Shown here piece after piece: positions 1-7,100 of a DNA stretch of 28,591 bases (the stretch's first letter is position 1; every line of letters begins with the position of its first letter). This DNA comes from Clostridia bacterium (GTDB lineage Bacteria > Bacillota > Clostridia > Oscillospirales > Acutalibacteraceae): positions 1 through 28,591 of the forward strand of contig CAADUC010000036.1 in assembly GCA_900752115.1 (NCBI GenBank), written 5' to 3'. The notes beneath the pieces are model-generated. The model had not been told where the DNA came from. It saw nothing but the letters and a program-made list of their open reading frames with translations, and did not search any database. The position numbers and the translations under genes were made by a program.

Positions 1-859
1 CGTGATTGACCAGCATCGTGTAGTGATTGTCCAGAGAGGACGGTGCATTGAACAGCGCCGCCATCAGATATGCTTTGGTGTTCCAGACGCGGGTCGTGTT
101 TTCGTGGATGCCATCCAGCACTTTCTCGATGTGGGAACAGGTGATTTTCGCAAACCGCTGTTGAACAAAGGCGGTGGGATATTCCGCATCCCGCCCGATC
201 TTGATGGTGGGGCTTTTGGTCAGCGCCACTTCCAGCATGATTTCCACGAACTCGTCTATCTGTTCTCGGTTCAGGGAATTACAGATATGCTCGTACTCAA
301 TCTGATCCCTGATTTCTTCTCGTTTCTCCATCACTTCCGTCTGTCCGTCCGTCTCTGCCGCCGCAGGTGCAGAAGGAAAGAATGAATGAGTATTTGATCC
401 ATGAGTATTTGATTTTTGGATATTTGATTTCTTAGTATTTAATTGCGGCGGGTTTTCCGTATCTGGTACAGCCATATCTGGTGTTTCCATATCTGGATTT
501 ACCATATCCGGGTTTTCCGTACCTGGTGAAGCCGTATCTGGCGGTGCCGGTTCCGGCTGGGGCTTGACCGGCTTCTCAAAGATGGTGTACTCGGTATCGG
601 TGATCCGGCCATTCTTGCCCCGAAGCTGCCTGCGGGTCAGATACCCCGCGCTTTCCAGCTCCCGGAGGGTCTTGCCAATCGTCTCCACGCTTTCCTTGCA
701 GATGGAGGCCAGGCCCCGCGTGGTGTAATTCCACTCATCCGGCAGGGAGAGCATCATGGAGAGAAGCCCCTTGGCTTTCAGGGTCAGGCCGGTATCTTTC
801 AGGTGGTAGTTGCTCATCACGGTATAGTCCCGTGTGCGCTCTACGCGAAAAACTGCCAT
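1..859 (-). CDS. RepA_N/DUF6017-type replication initiator, 3' end outside window
   Basis: This is the plasmid-style replication initiator typical of Tn1549-like conjugative elements. It presumably starts replication of the excised circle. The N-terminal ~100 residues form a winged-helix initiator domain (MAVFRVERTRDYTVMSNYHL, then a KAKGLLSMMLSLPDEWNY stretch typical of RepA_N/DnaD-like proteins). A Pro/Asp/Asn/Ser/Thr-rich repetitive linker follows at about residues 105-155, and then a helical C-terminal domain (SLNREQIDEFVEIMLEVAL) runs off the left edge. Two ATGs lie close together; 859 is preferred because GGGAG lies 8 nt upstream, while the ATG at 865 has it only 2 nt away. It is last in a minus-strand set led by parB. 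Family call is from motif recognition, not a search. Confidence 0.75.
   Translation of the reverse strand, partial: MAVFRVERTRDYTVMSNYHLKDTGLTLKAKGLLSMMLSLPDEWNYTTRGLASICKESVETIGKTLRELESAGYLTRRQLRGKNGRITDTEYTIFEKPVKPQPEPAPPDTASPGTENPDMVNPDMETPDMAVPDTENPPQLNTKKSNIQKSNTHGSNTHSFFPSAPAAAETDGQTEVMEKREEIRDQIEYEHICNSLNREQIDEFVEIMLEVALTKSPTIKIGRDAEYPTAFVQQRFAKITCSHIEKVLDGIHENTTRVWNTKAYLMAALFNAPSSLDNHYTMLVNH
386..548 (-). repeat. In-frame tandem repeats in the RepA linker
   Basis: Two adjacent repeat blocks lie inside the initiator gene. In 451-548 a roughly 15-bp unit encodes five-residue units of the type PDMxx/PDTxx about six times. In 386-443 a TATTTGAT-containing unit encodes SNTH/SNIQ-like units about four times. 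The periods are multiples of three, so copy-number change would keep the frame. The segment acts as a flexible linker between the N-terminal and C-terminal domains. Confidence 0.7.
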
Positions 860-916
860 ATTCATCACTCCCATTCTAAAAGGGCGGCCCGGCCCTGGGG
901 CCAGCCGCCTTACTGG

Positions 917-1423
917 TTACGGTTCATAGACCGGCTGGGTATGTTCATACACCGGGCCGCACAGCCCGTTTAAGTCCTCTACAAGCTCGCCCAGGTCCAG
1001 GCACAGCTCACTGTCCATGACCGGCGTATCCTTGATGGTGCGGTACTGCGTGATGTAACCGTCATGGTCATAGTTCACACTCACGCAGGAGACAACGGCC
1101 AGGGACATATCTTCCAGGAGCCACAGCTCCAAGGTGCGGGTGGCCACCACGATCTCCATTGTCACCTGGTCGGTTTCCTCATACAGCAGGGTGGCTTTCT
1201 GGCGGAACAGGTCCTCGCCCCGGTAGTTGAAGGACCGTTCCTGCCTGCCCTGGGTGATGTAGGAATACACCGTTGTGGCATTGTGGCGGACCACCTGCAA
1301 CAGACTGTAAATGTCCAGGCTTTCCACCAGCTCGGCGGCCTCGTCCTCGGTGTAGCAGCCTTCCTCCACCGCCTGCTGAAACAGATCGTCAAAGGTTTCT
1401 TTCAATGCTTCATAAGCGTCCAT
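917..1423 (-). CDS. Acidic hypothetical protein of the conjugative element
   Basis: The product is 168 residues, soluble and acidic, with no signal peptide or membrane segment. The N-terminus is helical (MDAYEALKETFDDLFQQA) and the C-terminus looks beta-rich. No catalytic motif is visible and I do not recognise a named family. The start is well supported: AGGAGG lies 8 nt upstream of the ATG. It sits between the 89-residue ORF and the initiator gene on the same strand, so it is probably co-transcribed with parB. Its function is unknown; position in the replication/partition block suggests an accessory role in maintenance of the element. Confidence 0.7.
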   Translation of the reverse strand: MDAYEALKETFDDLFQQAVEEGCYTEDEAAELVESLDIYSLLQVVRHNATTVYSYITQGRQERSFNYRGEDLFRQKATLLYEETDQVTMEIVVATRTLELWLLEDMSLAVVSCVSVNYDHDGYITQYRTIKDTPVMDSELCLDLGELVEDLNGLCGPVYEHTQPVYEP

Positions 1424-1453
1424 ACTTAAATCCTCCTATGGGTGAGCCTGCCA

Positions 1454-1723
1454 TCAATGGCGGCGTTTTTTGGGTTTGTCGGGCAGGATATGCCCCTCGA
1501 TGATTGCAGCGTGGCGGCGGATCTGAAGCTGGCCCTGGCGTTCCAGGGACCGCATCCGGGCATACTCGTCCTCGGTCAGAAACAGCCGCTTATACTGGCC
1601 CCTGCGCCCCAAGGGGCAGTGGGTGGACAGGATGAGAAATTCCGCCATGTGCCGGGTATCGTCCTTGAACCGTTCCACAGCCAGCAGGTCGTGGCCTTCC
1701 AGCGGGAGATGCAGAGGTTTCAT
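1454..1723 (-). CDS. Small basic hypothetical protein, coupled to the upstream gene
   Basis: The product is 89 residues with a strongly basic C-terminus (DKPKKRRH), which suggests nucleic-acid or membrane-surface contact. Its ATG overlaps the TGA of the preceding gene in an ATGA arrangement at 1720-1723, which points to translational coupling. No domain is recognised. A GGGGGCG stretch upstream may serve as a weak ribosome site. It belongs to the conjugative-element operon by strand and spacing. Confidence 0.65.
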   Translation of the reverse strand: MKPLHLPLEGHDLLAVERFKDDTRHMAEFLILSTHCPLGRRGQYKRLFLTEDEYARMRSLERQGQLQIRRHAAIIEGHILPDKPKKRRH

Positions 1724-2328
1724 GCCTTGCGCCCCCTTTCGTGAATATCCAGGACCGCACAGCCATACCGGGCGATGAGCAGGGCGTTCACGATCATGCA
1801 GAGTGCCGCAGCGTCTACAACTTCGGCATCCGCCAGGTCACGGGTTGTCAGGCCGCCTGCGTTAGTGTAGATGCCCCGCGCAGCGATATAGAGGGTGTAA
1901 TCGTGGGGCGAAATCTCATGGAGCCTTGCATAGTCGAACTCTGCGCCCCGCCTGCACAGGCAGTTTCCGGCGCGGCGGTAAATGTCCTCATCGGAAGTGA
2001 ACAGGAACATGACCGCAAAGAAAGCAGGCGTGTCCCGGCGCTTGCTGTGGCCCAGGTGGATTTTCACACCCTCCATGCGCTGCCGGTGGCGCTCATCCTT
2101 CCAGAGCATACCGGGGAAATCTCGGATCAGCGGTTCCAGGCGGGCCATCAGGCGCTTGTCGTGGGGAAACATCTGCCGGACCACCTCTGCATAGCCCACA
2201 ACACCCGCCTCGATGCGCTCGGCCATCCAGGGGCAGCCGCAGGCGGTGCAGCCAAATTTCTTGACATACTCGGTGCAAAGTTTGCAGTCCACATCTTCCG
2301 GTGTGTATTTGAAAGTGTTGATATACAT
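1720..2328 (-). CDS. Cysteine-rich hypothetical protein of the conjugative element
   Basis: The product is 202 residues. Near the N-terminus it has clustered cysteines at about residues 15, 18, 27, 30 and 32 (CKLC followed by CTACGC), with another CLC pair later, which suggests a zinc-binding knuckle. No enzyme motif is recognised. The start at 2328 is chosen because a textbook AAGGAGGT lies 4 nt before the ATG; a longer in-frame reading to 2433 would overlap the end of parB and lacks a ribosome site. It follows parB after a 68-bp gap that holds a hairpin, and overlaps the next gene by 4 bp. Function unknown. Confidence 0.7.
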   Translation of the reverse strand: MYINTFKYTPEDVDCKLCTEYVKKFGCTACGCPWMAERIEAGVVGYAEVVRQMFPHDKRLMARLEPLIRDFPGMLWKDERHRQRMEGVKIHLGHSKRRDTPAFFAVMFLFTSDEDIYRRAGNCLCRRGAEFDYARLHEISPHDYTLYIAARGIYTNAGGLTTRDLADAEVVDAAALCMIVNALLIARYGCAVLDIHERGRKA

Positions 2329-2349
2329 GGATACCTCCTTGTGAAAATG

Positions 2350-2377
2350 AAAAAGCCGGGCAAATGGATTGTCCGGC
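2350..2377 (-). terminator. Intercistronic hairpin with U-tract between parB and the Cys-rich gene
   Basis: Read on the minus strand, GCCGGACAA and TTGCCCGGC form a 9-bp stem with one mismatch and a short loop, followed by TTTTT. It looks like a weak intrinsic terminator or an RNA-processing/attenuation hairpin that would lower expression of the genes downstream of parB. Confidence 0.45.
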
Positions 2378-2396
2378 GGGTTGTGTGTATTCAGTT

Positions 2397-3317
2397 TTAT
2401 CGCTCCTGGCTGCGCTGGCGTTTCTTCTGCCATGCCTCAAGCAGCTTGATGATGGTGTTCTCCATTTGCAGGGGCGTATAGGATTTTGGAAAATACTTGC
2501 GTATGCGGTCCCCGTCAAAGGTCAGGCTGAACTTCTCCGGCTTCTTTTCCTCGGACATGATTGCCAGCATACTGTCCTCATTGAGCCGCCCGGCCTGGCT
2601 GAATTTCTTCATCCGCTGGGCCTGGGAGAGTGACGGGGTGGCCTGCTCATAGTCTATCGTGGTGACGAGCATCTGCTGTTCCTCCGGCTTGAGGAAAGAC
2701 AGTTCATAAGCCGGATTGAAAGCGATTTTCTTTTCGTCAACCATCTGCAACAGCTCCGGGGACAGCTCATTCAGGCGAATATACCTCTGTACCTGGGATT
2801 TGCTTTCCCCAGCCTGCTCTGCAATTTGCTCAATCGACCATTTTGACTTCTGCCCAACTTGGTCAGAAGTTAAATCGTTTCGTGCGCCCTGCCGCTTGAT
2901 GGCCTCCAGCTTCATCTTGTATGCCTTGGCCCTTTCGCTGGGCAGGATGTTCTCCCGCTGAAGGTTGCTGTCCACCATGATGATGGTGGCGGCGTCCCGG
3001 TCCAGGTTGCGGATCAGGACCGGCATCGTGTCCAGACCGGCCTGCTCACAGGCGTATTTGCGCCGGTGTCCGGCCACAATCTCATAGCCGCCTTCCTCGC
3101 GGGGCCGTACAATGGCAGGGACAATCACGCCATACTCTTTGACGCTCTGGATTGTCTCCCGCATTTCCTCATCGTCCCGCACCTGAAAAGGATGGTCCGG
3201 GAATGGGTGAAGGTCCGTCAGCGGCAGGCGAACCACCACTTCTTCCTGGGGTGGCTGCTGGGCAGGCGGGGCGGTTTTCTTTCGTCCCCTGGCAGGTGAC
3301 GCGGGCTTGTCGCTCAA
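2397..3317 (-). CDS. parB: ParB/Spo0J-family partition protein of the conjugative element
   Basis: The product is 306 residues. A basic, Pro-rich N-terminal tail (1-25) precedes the ParB nuclease-like/CTPase domain, with the phosphate-binding box GHRRKYACE at residues 83-91 and NLQRENILPSERA at 118-130. The DNA-binding HTH is at about 160-182 (WSIEQIAEQAGESKSQVQRY). The C-terminal region is basic. The start is TTG at 3317, supported by GGAGG 9 nt upstream; the nearby ATG at 3333 is in another frame. It is the first gene of the minus-strand operon that ends in the initiator gene. No parA partner is visible in the window. Role inferred: segregation or regulation of the element. Confidence 0.88.
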   Translation of the reverse strand: MSDKPASPARGRKKTAPPAQQPPQEEVVVRLPLTDLHPFPDHPFQVRDDEEMRETIQSVKEYGVIVPAIVRPREEGGYEIVAGHRRKYACEQAGLDTMPVLIRNLDRDAATIIMVDSNLQRENILPSERAKAYKMKLEAIKRQGARNDLTSDQVGQKSKWSIEQIAEQAGESKSQVQRYIRLNELSPELLQMVDEKKIAFNPAYELSFLKPEEQQMLVTTIDYEQATPSLSQAQRMKKFSQAGRLNEDSMLAIMSEEKKPEKFSLTFDGDRIRKYFPKSYTPLQMENTIIKLLEAWQKKRQRSQER

Positions 3318-3341
3318 TGCTTCTCACCTCCATTGAGACAC

Positions 3342-3371
3342 AAAAAGGAGGCCCAGCCCGGAACCTCCTTT
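3342..3371 (-). terminator. Terminator-like hairpin just before parB
   Basis: On the minus strand AAAGGAGG and CCTCCTTT form an 8-bp perfect stem with a 12-nt loop, followed by further T residues. It lies about 25 bp before the parB TTG and downstream of a stronger terminator, so it may be a second attenuator. The stem also contains a Shine-Dalgarno-like sequence that could pair with rRNA when the stem is open. Confidence 0.45.
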
Positions 3372-3390
3372 CGCATCTGATTTTAGGCAT

Positions 3391-3426
3391 AGAAAAACGG
3401 ACATCAGCAGAAACACTAATGTCCGT
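3391..3426 (-). terminator. Intrinsic terminator/attenuator in the parB leader
   Basis: On the minus strand ACGGACAT and ATGTCCGT form a perfect 8-bp stem (3419-3426 with 3397-3404) around a 14-nt loop, followed directly by TTTTT. No confirmed gene ends here, so the terminator lies in the untranslated leader of the parB operon, which suggests transcription attenuation. A further short hairpin (CGGCTC/GAGCCG, 3435-3450) lies just upstream. Confidence 0.6.
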
Positions 3427-3456
3427 CAATCCATCGGCTCACAAGAGCCGCTATAT

Positions 3457-3594
3457 TCAGTTGTCCGGCTTCACACAGGGGAGGCTCCGGCGGAGCCTGG
3501 CACACATCACGACAGTTCTCTTTGCCACTTCATTCTCTTGTCGTTCCCTGTGTTTTGCCCTTATTTTTTCCCTCACGAGCGTCTGTGAGGCCAT
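3457..3594 (-). CDS. Possible 45-residue leader ORF upstream of the parB attenuator
   Basis: An ATG-to-TGA frame encodes a highly charged 45-residue peptide (starts MASQTLVREKIRAKHRERQ). It ends just before the hairpins and terminators that precede parB, the position expected for a leader peptide. No Shine-Dalgarno sequence is evident and the peptide is not recognised, so it may be chance. The rest of 3334-3758 holds hairpins (AGGCTCC/GGAGCCT at 3482-3498; CCTCAC/GTGAGG at 3571-3590) and direct repeats, but no convincing larger gene. Confidence 0.3.
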   Translation of the reverse strand: MASQTLVREKIRAKHRERQENEVAKRTVVMCARLRRSLPCVKPDN

Positions 3595-3611
3595 AGAAAT
3601 GCGGTAATATT

Positions 3612-3695
3612 CGATAACAGCCTATAACGCCTTCGCATGGATAAATTGGCGTATTTTCAAGGGTTTCCGGGGCTTTAATAACACCCGATAACGCC
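3612..3695. repeat. Two tandem pairs of 10-bp direct repeats at the element end
   Basis: Four copies of a 10-bp unit with core ATAAC occur as two abutting pairs: CGATAACAGC (3612) with CTATAACGCC (3622), and TAATAACACC (3676) with CGATAACGCC (3686). The pairs are 64 bp apart. This regular geometry in the non-coding end of a conjugative element suggests binding sites for a recombinase, an excisionase, ParB or the initiator. Which of these cannot be told from sequence alone. Confidence 0.5.
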
Positions 3696-3731
3696 TCTCG
3701 GAAGGTGGTGAAATTTCAAGGGGCTAATTCA

Positions 3732-3745
3732 CTTTTTATAAAAAG
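3732..3745. other. T5-A5 palindrome, candidate insertion junction of the conjugative element
   Basis: CTTTTTATAAAAAG is a perfect 14-bp palindrome of the T-rich/A-rich kind favoured as a target by Tn916/Tn1549-type integrases. It lies between the last element-like repeats (3695) and the rfbC ribosome site (GAAGGG, 3745-3750). It is therefore a plausible boundary of the element, but the other end is not in the window. Confidence 0.3.
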
Positions 3746-3758
3746 AAGGGTTCAGCAA

Positions 3759-4310
3759 ATGACAAACAACTGGGTACTAAAAGACGTTATCGTATTAGAA
3801 CCGCACGTCTTCCTTGACCATCGCGGCTGGTTCTTCGAGTCTTACAATATGGAGAAGATGAAAAAACTGGGAATTGATACAGAATTTATCCAGGACAACC
3901 ATTCTTTATCCATTCCGAAGCATACCATTCGCGGCATCCATTTTCAAAATAACCCGTATGCGCAGAGCAAGCTGGTTCGGTGTACACGGGGGCGTATTAT
4001 GGATTATGCTGTCGACTTGCGGAAGGGCTCAGGCACCTATTTGAAATGGGTATCAGTCGAATTGTCGGCGGAAAACAAAAAGCAGATTTTCATTCCCAAA
4101 GGCTTTGGACACGTGTTTGTCACCCTGGAAGAGAACTGCGAGGTGCAGTACAAGGTGGACAACATCTATTCCAAAGAAAGCGAGCGCTCCATCCGGTATG
4201 ACGATCCGGAGATTGGGCTTCGCTTGCCGGAGGGGATGATTCCCGTCCTCTCTGAGAAAGATGCCGATGCTCCTTTTGCAAAGGATTGTGATTGTAATTT
4301 CTTTATATAA
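3759..4310 (+). CDS. rfbC: dTDP-4-dehydrorhamnose 3,5-epimerase
   Basis: RmlC/RfbC epimerises dTDP-4-keto-6-deoxy-glucose at C3 and C5 in the cytoplasm. The product is 183 residues, the usual length of the family. The cupin signature is clear: RGIHFQ at residues 58-63 with the likely catalytic His61, a KLVRCTRGRIMDYAVDLRKGS strand region, FIPKGFGHVFVTL, and RYDDPEIGLRLP with the conserved Asp near 149. The start at 3759 is preferred to an upstream GTG at 3705 because GAAGGG lies 8-9 nt before this ATG and the protein begins where the family does. It is first in a five-gene operon and lies directly beside the presumed end of the conjugative element. Confidence 0.93.
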   Translation: MTNNWVLKDVIVLEPHVFLDHRGWFFESYNMEKMKKLGIDTEFIQDNHSLSIPKHTIRGIHFQNNPYAQSKLVRCTRGRIMDYAVDLRKGSGTYLKWVSVELSAENKKQIFIPKGFGHVFVTLEENCEVQYKVDNIYSKESERSIRYDDPEIGLRLPEGMIPVLSEKDADAPFAKDCDCNFFI

Positions 4311-4324
4311 ATGTGGTGAGCCTT

Positions 4325-5050
4325 ATGAAGATTGGAATAATGCAGCCGTATTTCTTCCCTTATTTGGGGTACTGGCAGCTTATGAACGCCGTGGATCGGT
4401 ATGTGGTTTATGATGATGTGAATTATATAAAAGGAGGAAGAATAAACCGCAATAGGATCCTTATACAAAATAAATCTGGGCCTATCAATTTGATATTATC
4501 GGGTGCCAGTCCAAATAAACTGATTCGTCAAGTTGAGGTTAATACGGAACCCATATTGGGAAAAAAGCTTTTGCGTACGATAGAAATGTCCTATGCAAGG
4601 GCTCCTCAATACGATTATGTCATGCCGATTTTGGAAAATATAATTCTATCCCAAAAGAAAAATTTGTCCGACTATCTTTATTACTCTTTTCTTAAAATAG
4701 GCGAATATTTGGGAATTCATACAGAACTTATCTTATCCTCCAATATCGAAAAGAATTGTTCGTTAAAATCTTATCATAAAGTAATTTCCATCTGCAAAAT
4801 ATTGGGCGGTGACGAATACTACAATTCTATCAATGGTATTCCTCTCTATGTTCCTCACGTTCGGGAATTCCAAGAAGCTGGGATAGAGCTGTATTTTCCA
4901 AAAATGAGAGAGATTCATTACCAACAGTTTAAAAATGAATTTGTCCCGAATCTTTCTATTATCGACGTGATGATGTTCAACTCCCGCCAAGAATGTCAAC
5001 GTTTATTGGGAGAATATGACTTATTGAAAGGAAGCGAAATTATATTATGA
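4325..5050 (+). CDS. WbqC-like family protein
   Basis: The product is 241 residues and starts MKIGIMQPYFFPYLGYWQL, the hallmark opening of the WbqC-like family, followed by DRYVVYDDVNYIKGG and NRNRI. These proteins are found in O-antigen and capsule loci, often beside DegT-type aminotransferases; their reaction is not firmly established, though a role in modifying amino-sugar nucleotides has been proposed. The ATG at 4325 is preferred over GTG 4313 because GGTGAG lies 4 nt upstream. It starts 14 bp after rfbC and overlaps the aminotransferase gene by 4 bp (ATGA), so the two are probably translated together. The gene is clearly more AT-rich than the right half of the window, a sign of transfer. 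Confidence 0.87.
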   Translation: MKIGIMQPYFFPYLGYWQLMNAVDRYVVYDDVNYIKGGRINRNRILIQNKSGPINLILSGASPNKLIRQVEVNTEPILGKKLLRTIEMSYARAPQYDYVMPILENIILSQKKNLSDYLYYSFLKIGEYLGIHTELILSSNIEKNCSLKSYHKVISICKILGGDEYYNSINGIPLYVPHVREFQEAGIELYFPKMREIHYQQFKNEFVPNLSIIDVMMFNSRQECQRLLGEYDLLKGSEIIL

Positions 5051-6183
5051 TTAACGTCTTTCAACCTTCCTTAGGAGAAGAGGAGTTATCCCGTATTCAA
5101 GAGGTTTTCCGCTCTAACTGGTTAGGAAAAGGAAAAATCAATGACGAATTTGAAGACAAATTCGCCGAACATCTCCATGTGAACCGTAAACATATTTTTA
5201 CCACAAACTGCTGCAGCGAGGGCCTTTTTACTTCCATGCATATGTTTGGCATTGGACCTGGTGATGAAGTTATTATGCCGACTATCAGCTTTGTTGGAGC
5301 AGGCAACGCGGTATGCGCCAGCGGCGCAAAGCTGGTGTTGTGCGACGTAGACCCTCGCACCTTGAATGTACGGGCTTGTGACATAGAAAAGAAAATTACA
5401 GAAAGAACAAAGGCTGTCATGCTCATTCATTATGGGGGAGTCCCGTGTGAGATGGACGAGATTGTTGCGCTCGCCAAAAAGTACCATCTGACTTTAATTG
5501 AAGACAGTGCATGCTCAGTGGCCTCTACATATAAAGGCAAGGCGTGCGGTACCATAGGAGATATGGGAATGTGGTCTTTTGACGCCATGAAGATTCTTGT
5601 TTGCGGCGACGGATCCATGTTGTATTTTAAAGATCCCGAATTAAAAGTGAATGCTGAAAAGTGGCTGTACTTTGGATTGGAAAGTAAAAGCGGATATTCC
5701 AACAGTGTAGATAAAAAATGGTGGGAATATGATGTTTCTTCTTTTGGGCATCGTGCCATTATGAATGATATTACCGCTGCTATGGCAGTAGAGCAGTTGA
5801 AAAAGCTGCCTCATTTTATCAAACGGCGCAAGGAAATCCATGAAATGTATAACGAAGCCTTGCGCAATCTTACATGGATAGATTTACCCCAATCGCTTCC
5901 CTCGTATTGCACCTCCTCTTACTATTTTTATCACATCCAGGTTAAGCCGGACGGCCATCGTGACCTTTTGGCCAAGCATTTGCGGGATAACGGGATTTAT
6001 ACGACGTTTCGCTATTTTCCGTTGCACCGCGTGAATCACTATCAGATTGAAGGGGAGTATCCAAATGCGGACTATGCTGCAGATCATACCTTATGTCTCC
6101 CATTGCATCAATCTCTGAAAGATGAGGAAGTCCTTTTTGTCACACAAAAAATTAAGGAATATGGAGCAAAGCTTGGTTTTTAA
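5047..6183 (+). CDS. DegT/DnrJ/EryC1/StrS-family sugar nucleotide aminotransferase
   Basis: This PLP enzyme probably aminates a keto-sugar nucleotide made by RfbA/RfbB (with RfbC). It has 378 residues, the normal length. The N-terminal fold-type I core shows FTTNCCSEGLFTSMHMFGIG and GDEVIMPTISFVGAGNAV. EDSACSVASTYKGKACGTIG precedes the lysine region WSFDAMKILVCGDG; Lys182 should bind PLP. A C-terminal domain with TTFRYFPLH and ADHTLCLPLHQSL completes it. Start ATG overlaps the WbqC-like stop. Whether it acts at C3 or C4, and on the epimerised or non-epimerised ketone, cannot be read from the sequence. No FdtA-type isomerase is present. Confidence 0.88.
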   Translation: MINVFQPSLGEEELSRIQEVFRSNWLGKGKINDEFEDKFAEHLHVNRKHIFTTNCCSEGLFTSMHMFGIGPGDEVIMPTISFVGAGNAVCASGAKLVLCDVDPRTLNVRACDIEKKITERTKAVMLIHYGGVPCEMDEIVALAKKYHLTLIEDSACSVASTYKGKACGTIGDMGMWSFDAMKILVCGDGSMLYFKDPELKVNAEKWLYFGLESKSGYSNSVDKKWWEYDVSSFGHRAIMNDITAAMAVEQLKKLPHFIKRRKEIHEMYNEALRNLTWIDLPQSLPSYCTSSYYFYHIQVKPDGHRDLLAKHLRDNGIYTTFRYFPLHRVNHYQIEGEYPNADYAADHTLCLPLHQSLKDEEVLFVTQKIKEYGAKLGF

Positions 6184-6217
6184 TTCTCCTGAAATTTTCG
6201 TCTAAGGGGTAATGCTC

Positions 6218-7084
6218 ATGAAATCCATCATTCTGGCGGGAGGCTCCGGCACACGGCTGTACCCGATCACCACATCGGTATCCAAGCAGATTCTCCCGGT
6301 GTATGACAAACCTATGATTTATTATCCTCTTTCCACCTTAATGCTGGCGGGGATACGTGAAATTTTAATTATTTCCACTCCCAGGGATCTTCCGGCTTTT
6401 CAAGAACTTTTGGGAGATGGAAGTCAGTGGGGGCTGCATTTTGAATATGCTGTCCAACAAGCTCCCAACGGATTGGCAGAAGCGTTCCTCATTGGGGAAG
6501 ATTTTATCGGAAACGATTCTGTGGCGTTGATTCTGGGAGACAACATTTTCTATGGGCAAGGCTTGTCACACCTTCTGCACCGGGCCGCTCAGCTGCAGGA
6601 AGGCGCCGTAATTTTTGGCTATAATGTGCCAAACCCTACAGATTTTGGCGTAGTGGAATTTGATGCAAAGGGAAAAGTGGTTTCTTTGGAGGAAAAACCG
6701 GCGCATCCGAAATCCAATTATGCGGTGCCTGGGCTGTATTTCTATGACAATCAGGTGGTTTCCATTGCAAAGCAGATTCAACCCTCCGCACGGGGAGAAC
6801 TGGAAATTACTGCGGTAAACAATGAATATCTGCGCCGCGGGCAGCTTCATGTAGAGCTTCTTGGCCGGGGCATGGCATGGCTGGACACCGGGACTCATGA
6901 AAGTCTTTTGGAAGCTGCTCAATTTGTTTCCATTGTGCAGAAGCGGCAAGGGCTGTATATTTCTTGTGTGGAAGAGATCGCATACCGCCGGAAATATATT
7001 TCCAAAGAGCAGTTGAAGCAGCTGGCTGAGCCCTTGAAGAAGACAGAATATGGAAAGTATTTGCTAAAAATGGCAGATGCATAA
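6218..7084 (+). CDS. rfbA: Glucose-1-phosphate thymidylyltransferase
   Basis: RmlA/RfbA joins glucose-1-phosphate and dTTP to dTDP-glucose, the first step of the pathway. The product is 288 residues, typical for the family. It has the nucleotidyltransferase signature [13 protein letters not shown] at the N-terminus, [33 protein letters not shown] with the metal-binding Asp, and [19 protein letters not shown]. The start at 6218 is preferred over ATG 6212 because AAGGGG lies 8 nt upstream. It follows the aminotransferase after 34 bp and runs directly into rfbB. Confidence 0.95.
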   Translation: MKSIILAGGSGTRLYPITTSVSKQILPVYDKPMIYYPLSTLMLAGIREILIISTPRDLPAFQELLGDGSQWGLHFEYAVQQAPNGLAEAFLIGEDFIGNDSVALILGDNIFYGQGLSHLLHRAAQLQEGAVIFGYNVPNPTDFGVVEFDAKGKVVSLEEKPAHPKSNYAVPGLYFYDNQVVSIAKQIQPSARGELEITAVNNEYLRRGQLHVELLGRGMAWLDTGTHESLLEAAQFVSIVQKRQGLYISCVEEIAYRRKYISKEQLKQLAEPLKKTEYGKYLLKMADA

Positions 7085-7100
7085 AAGGATGGGGAATATT

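Noticed and set aside
3571..3590. CCTCAC/GTGAGG hairpin as a terminator
   Set aside because: No T-run follows the stem on either strand in the right orientation; kept only as a hairpin in the element leader.
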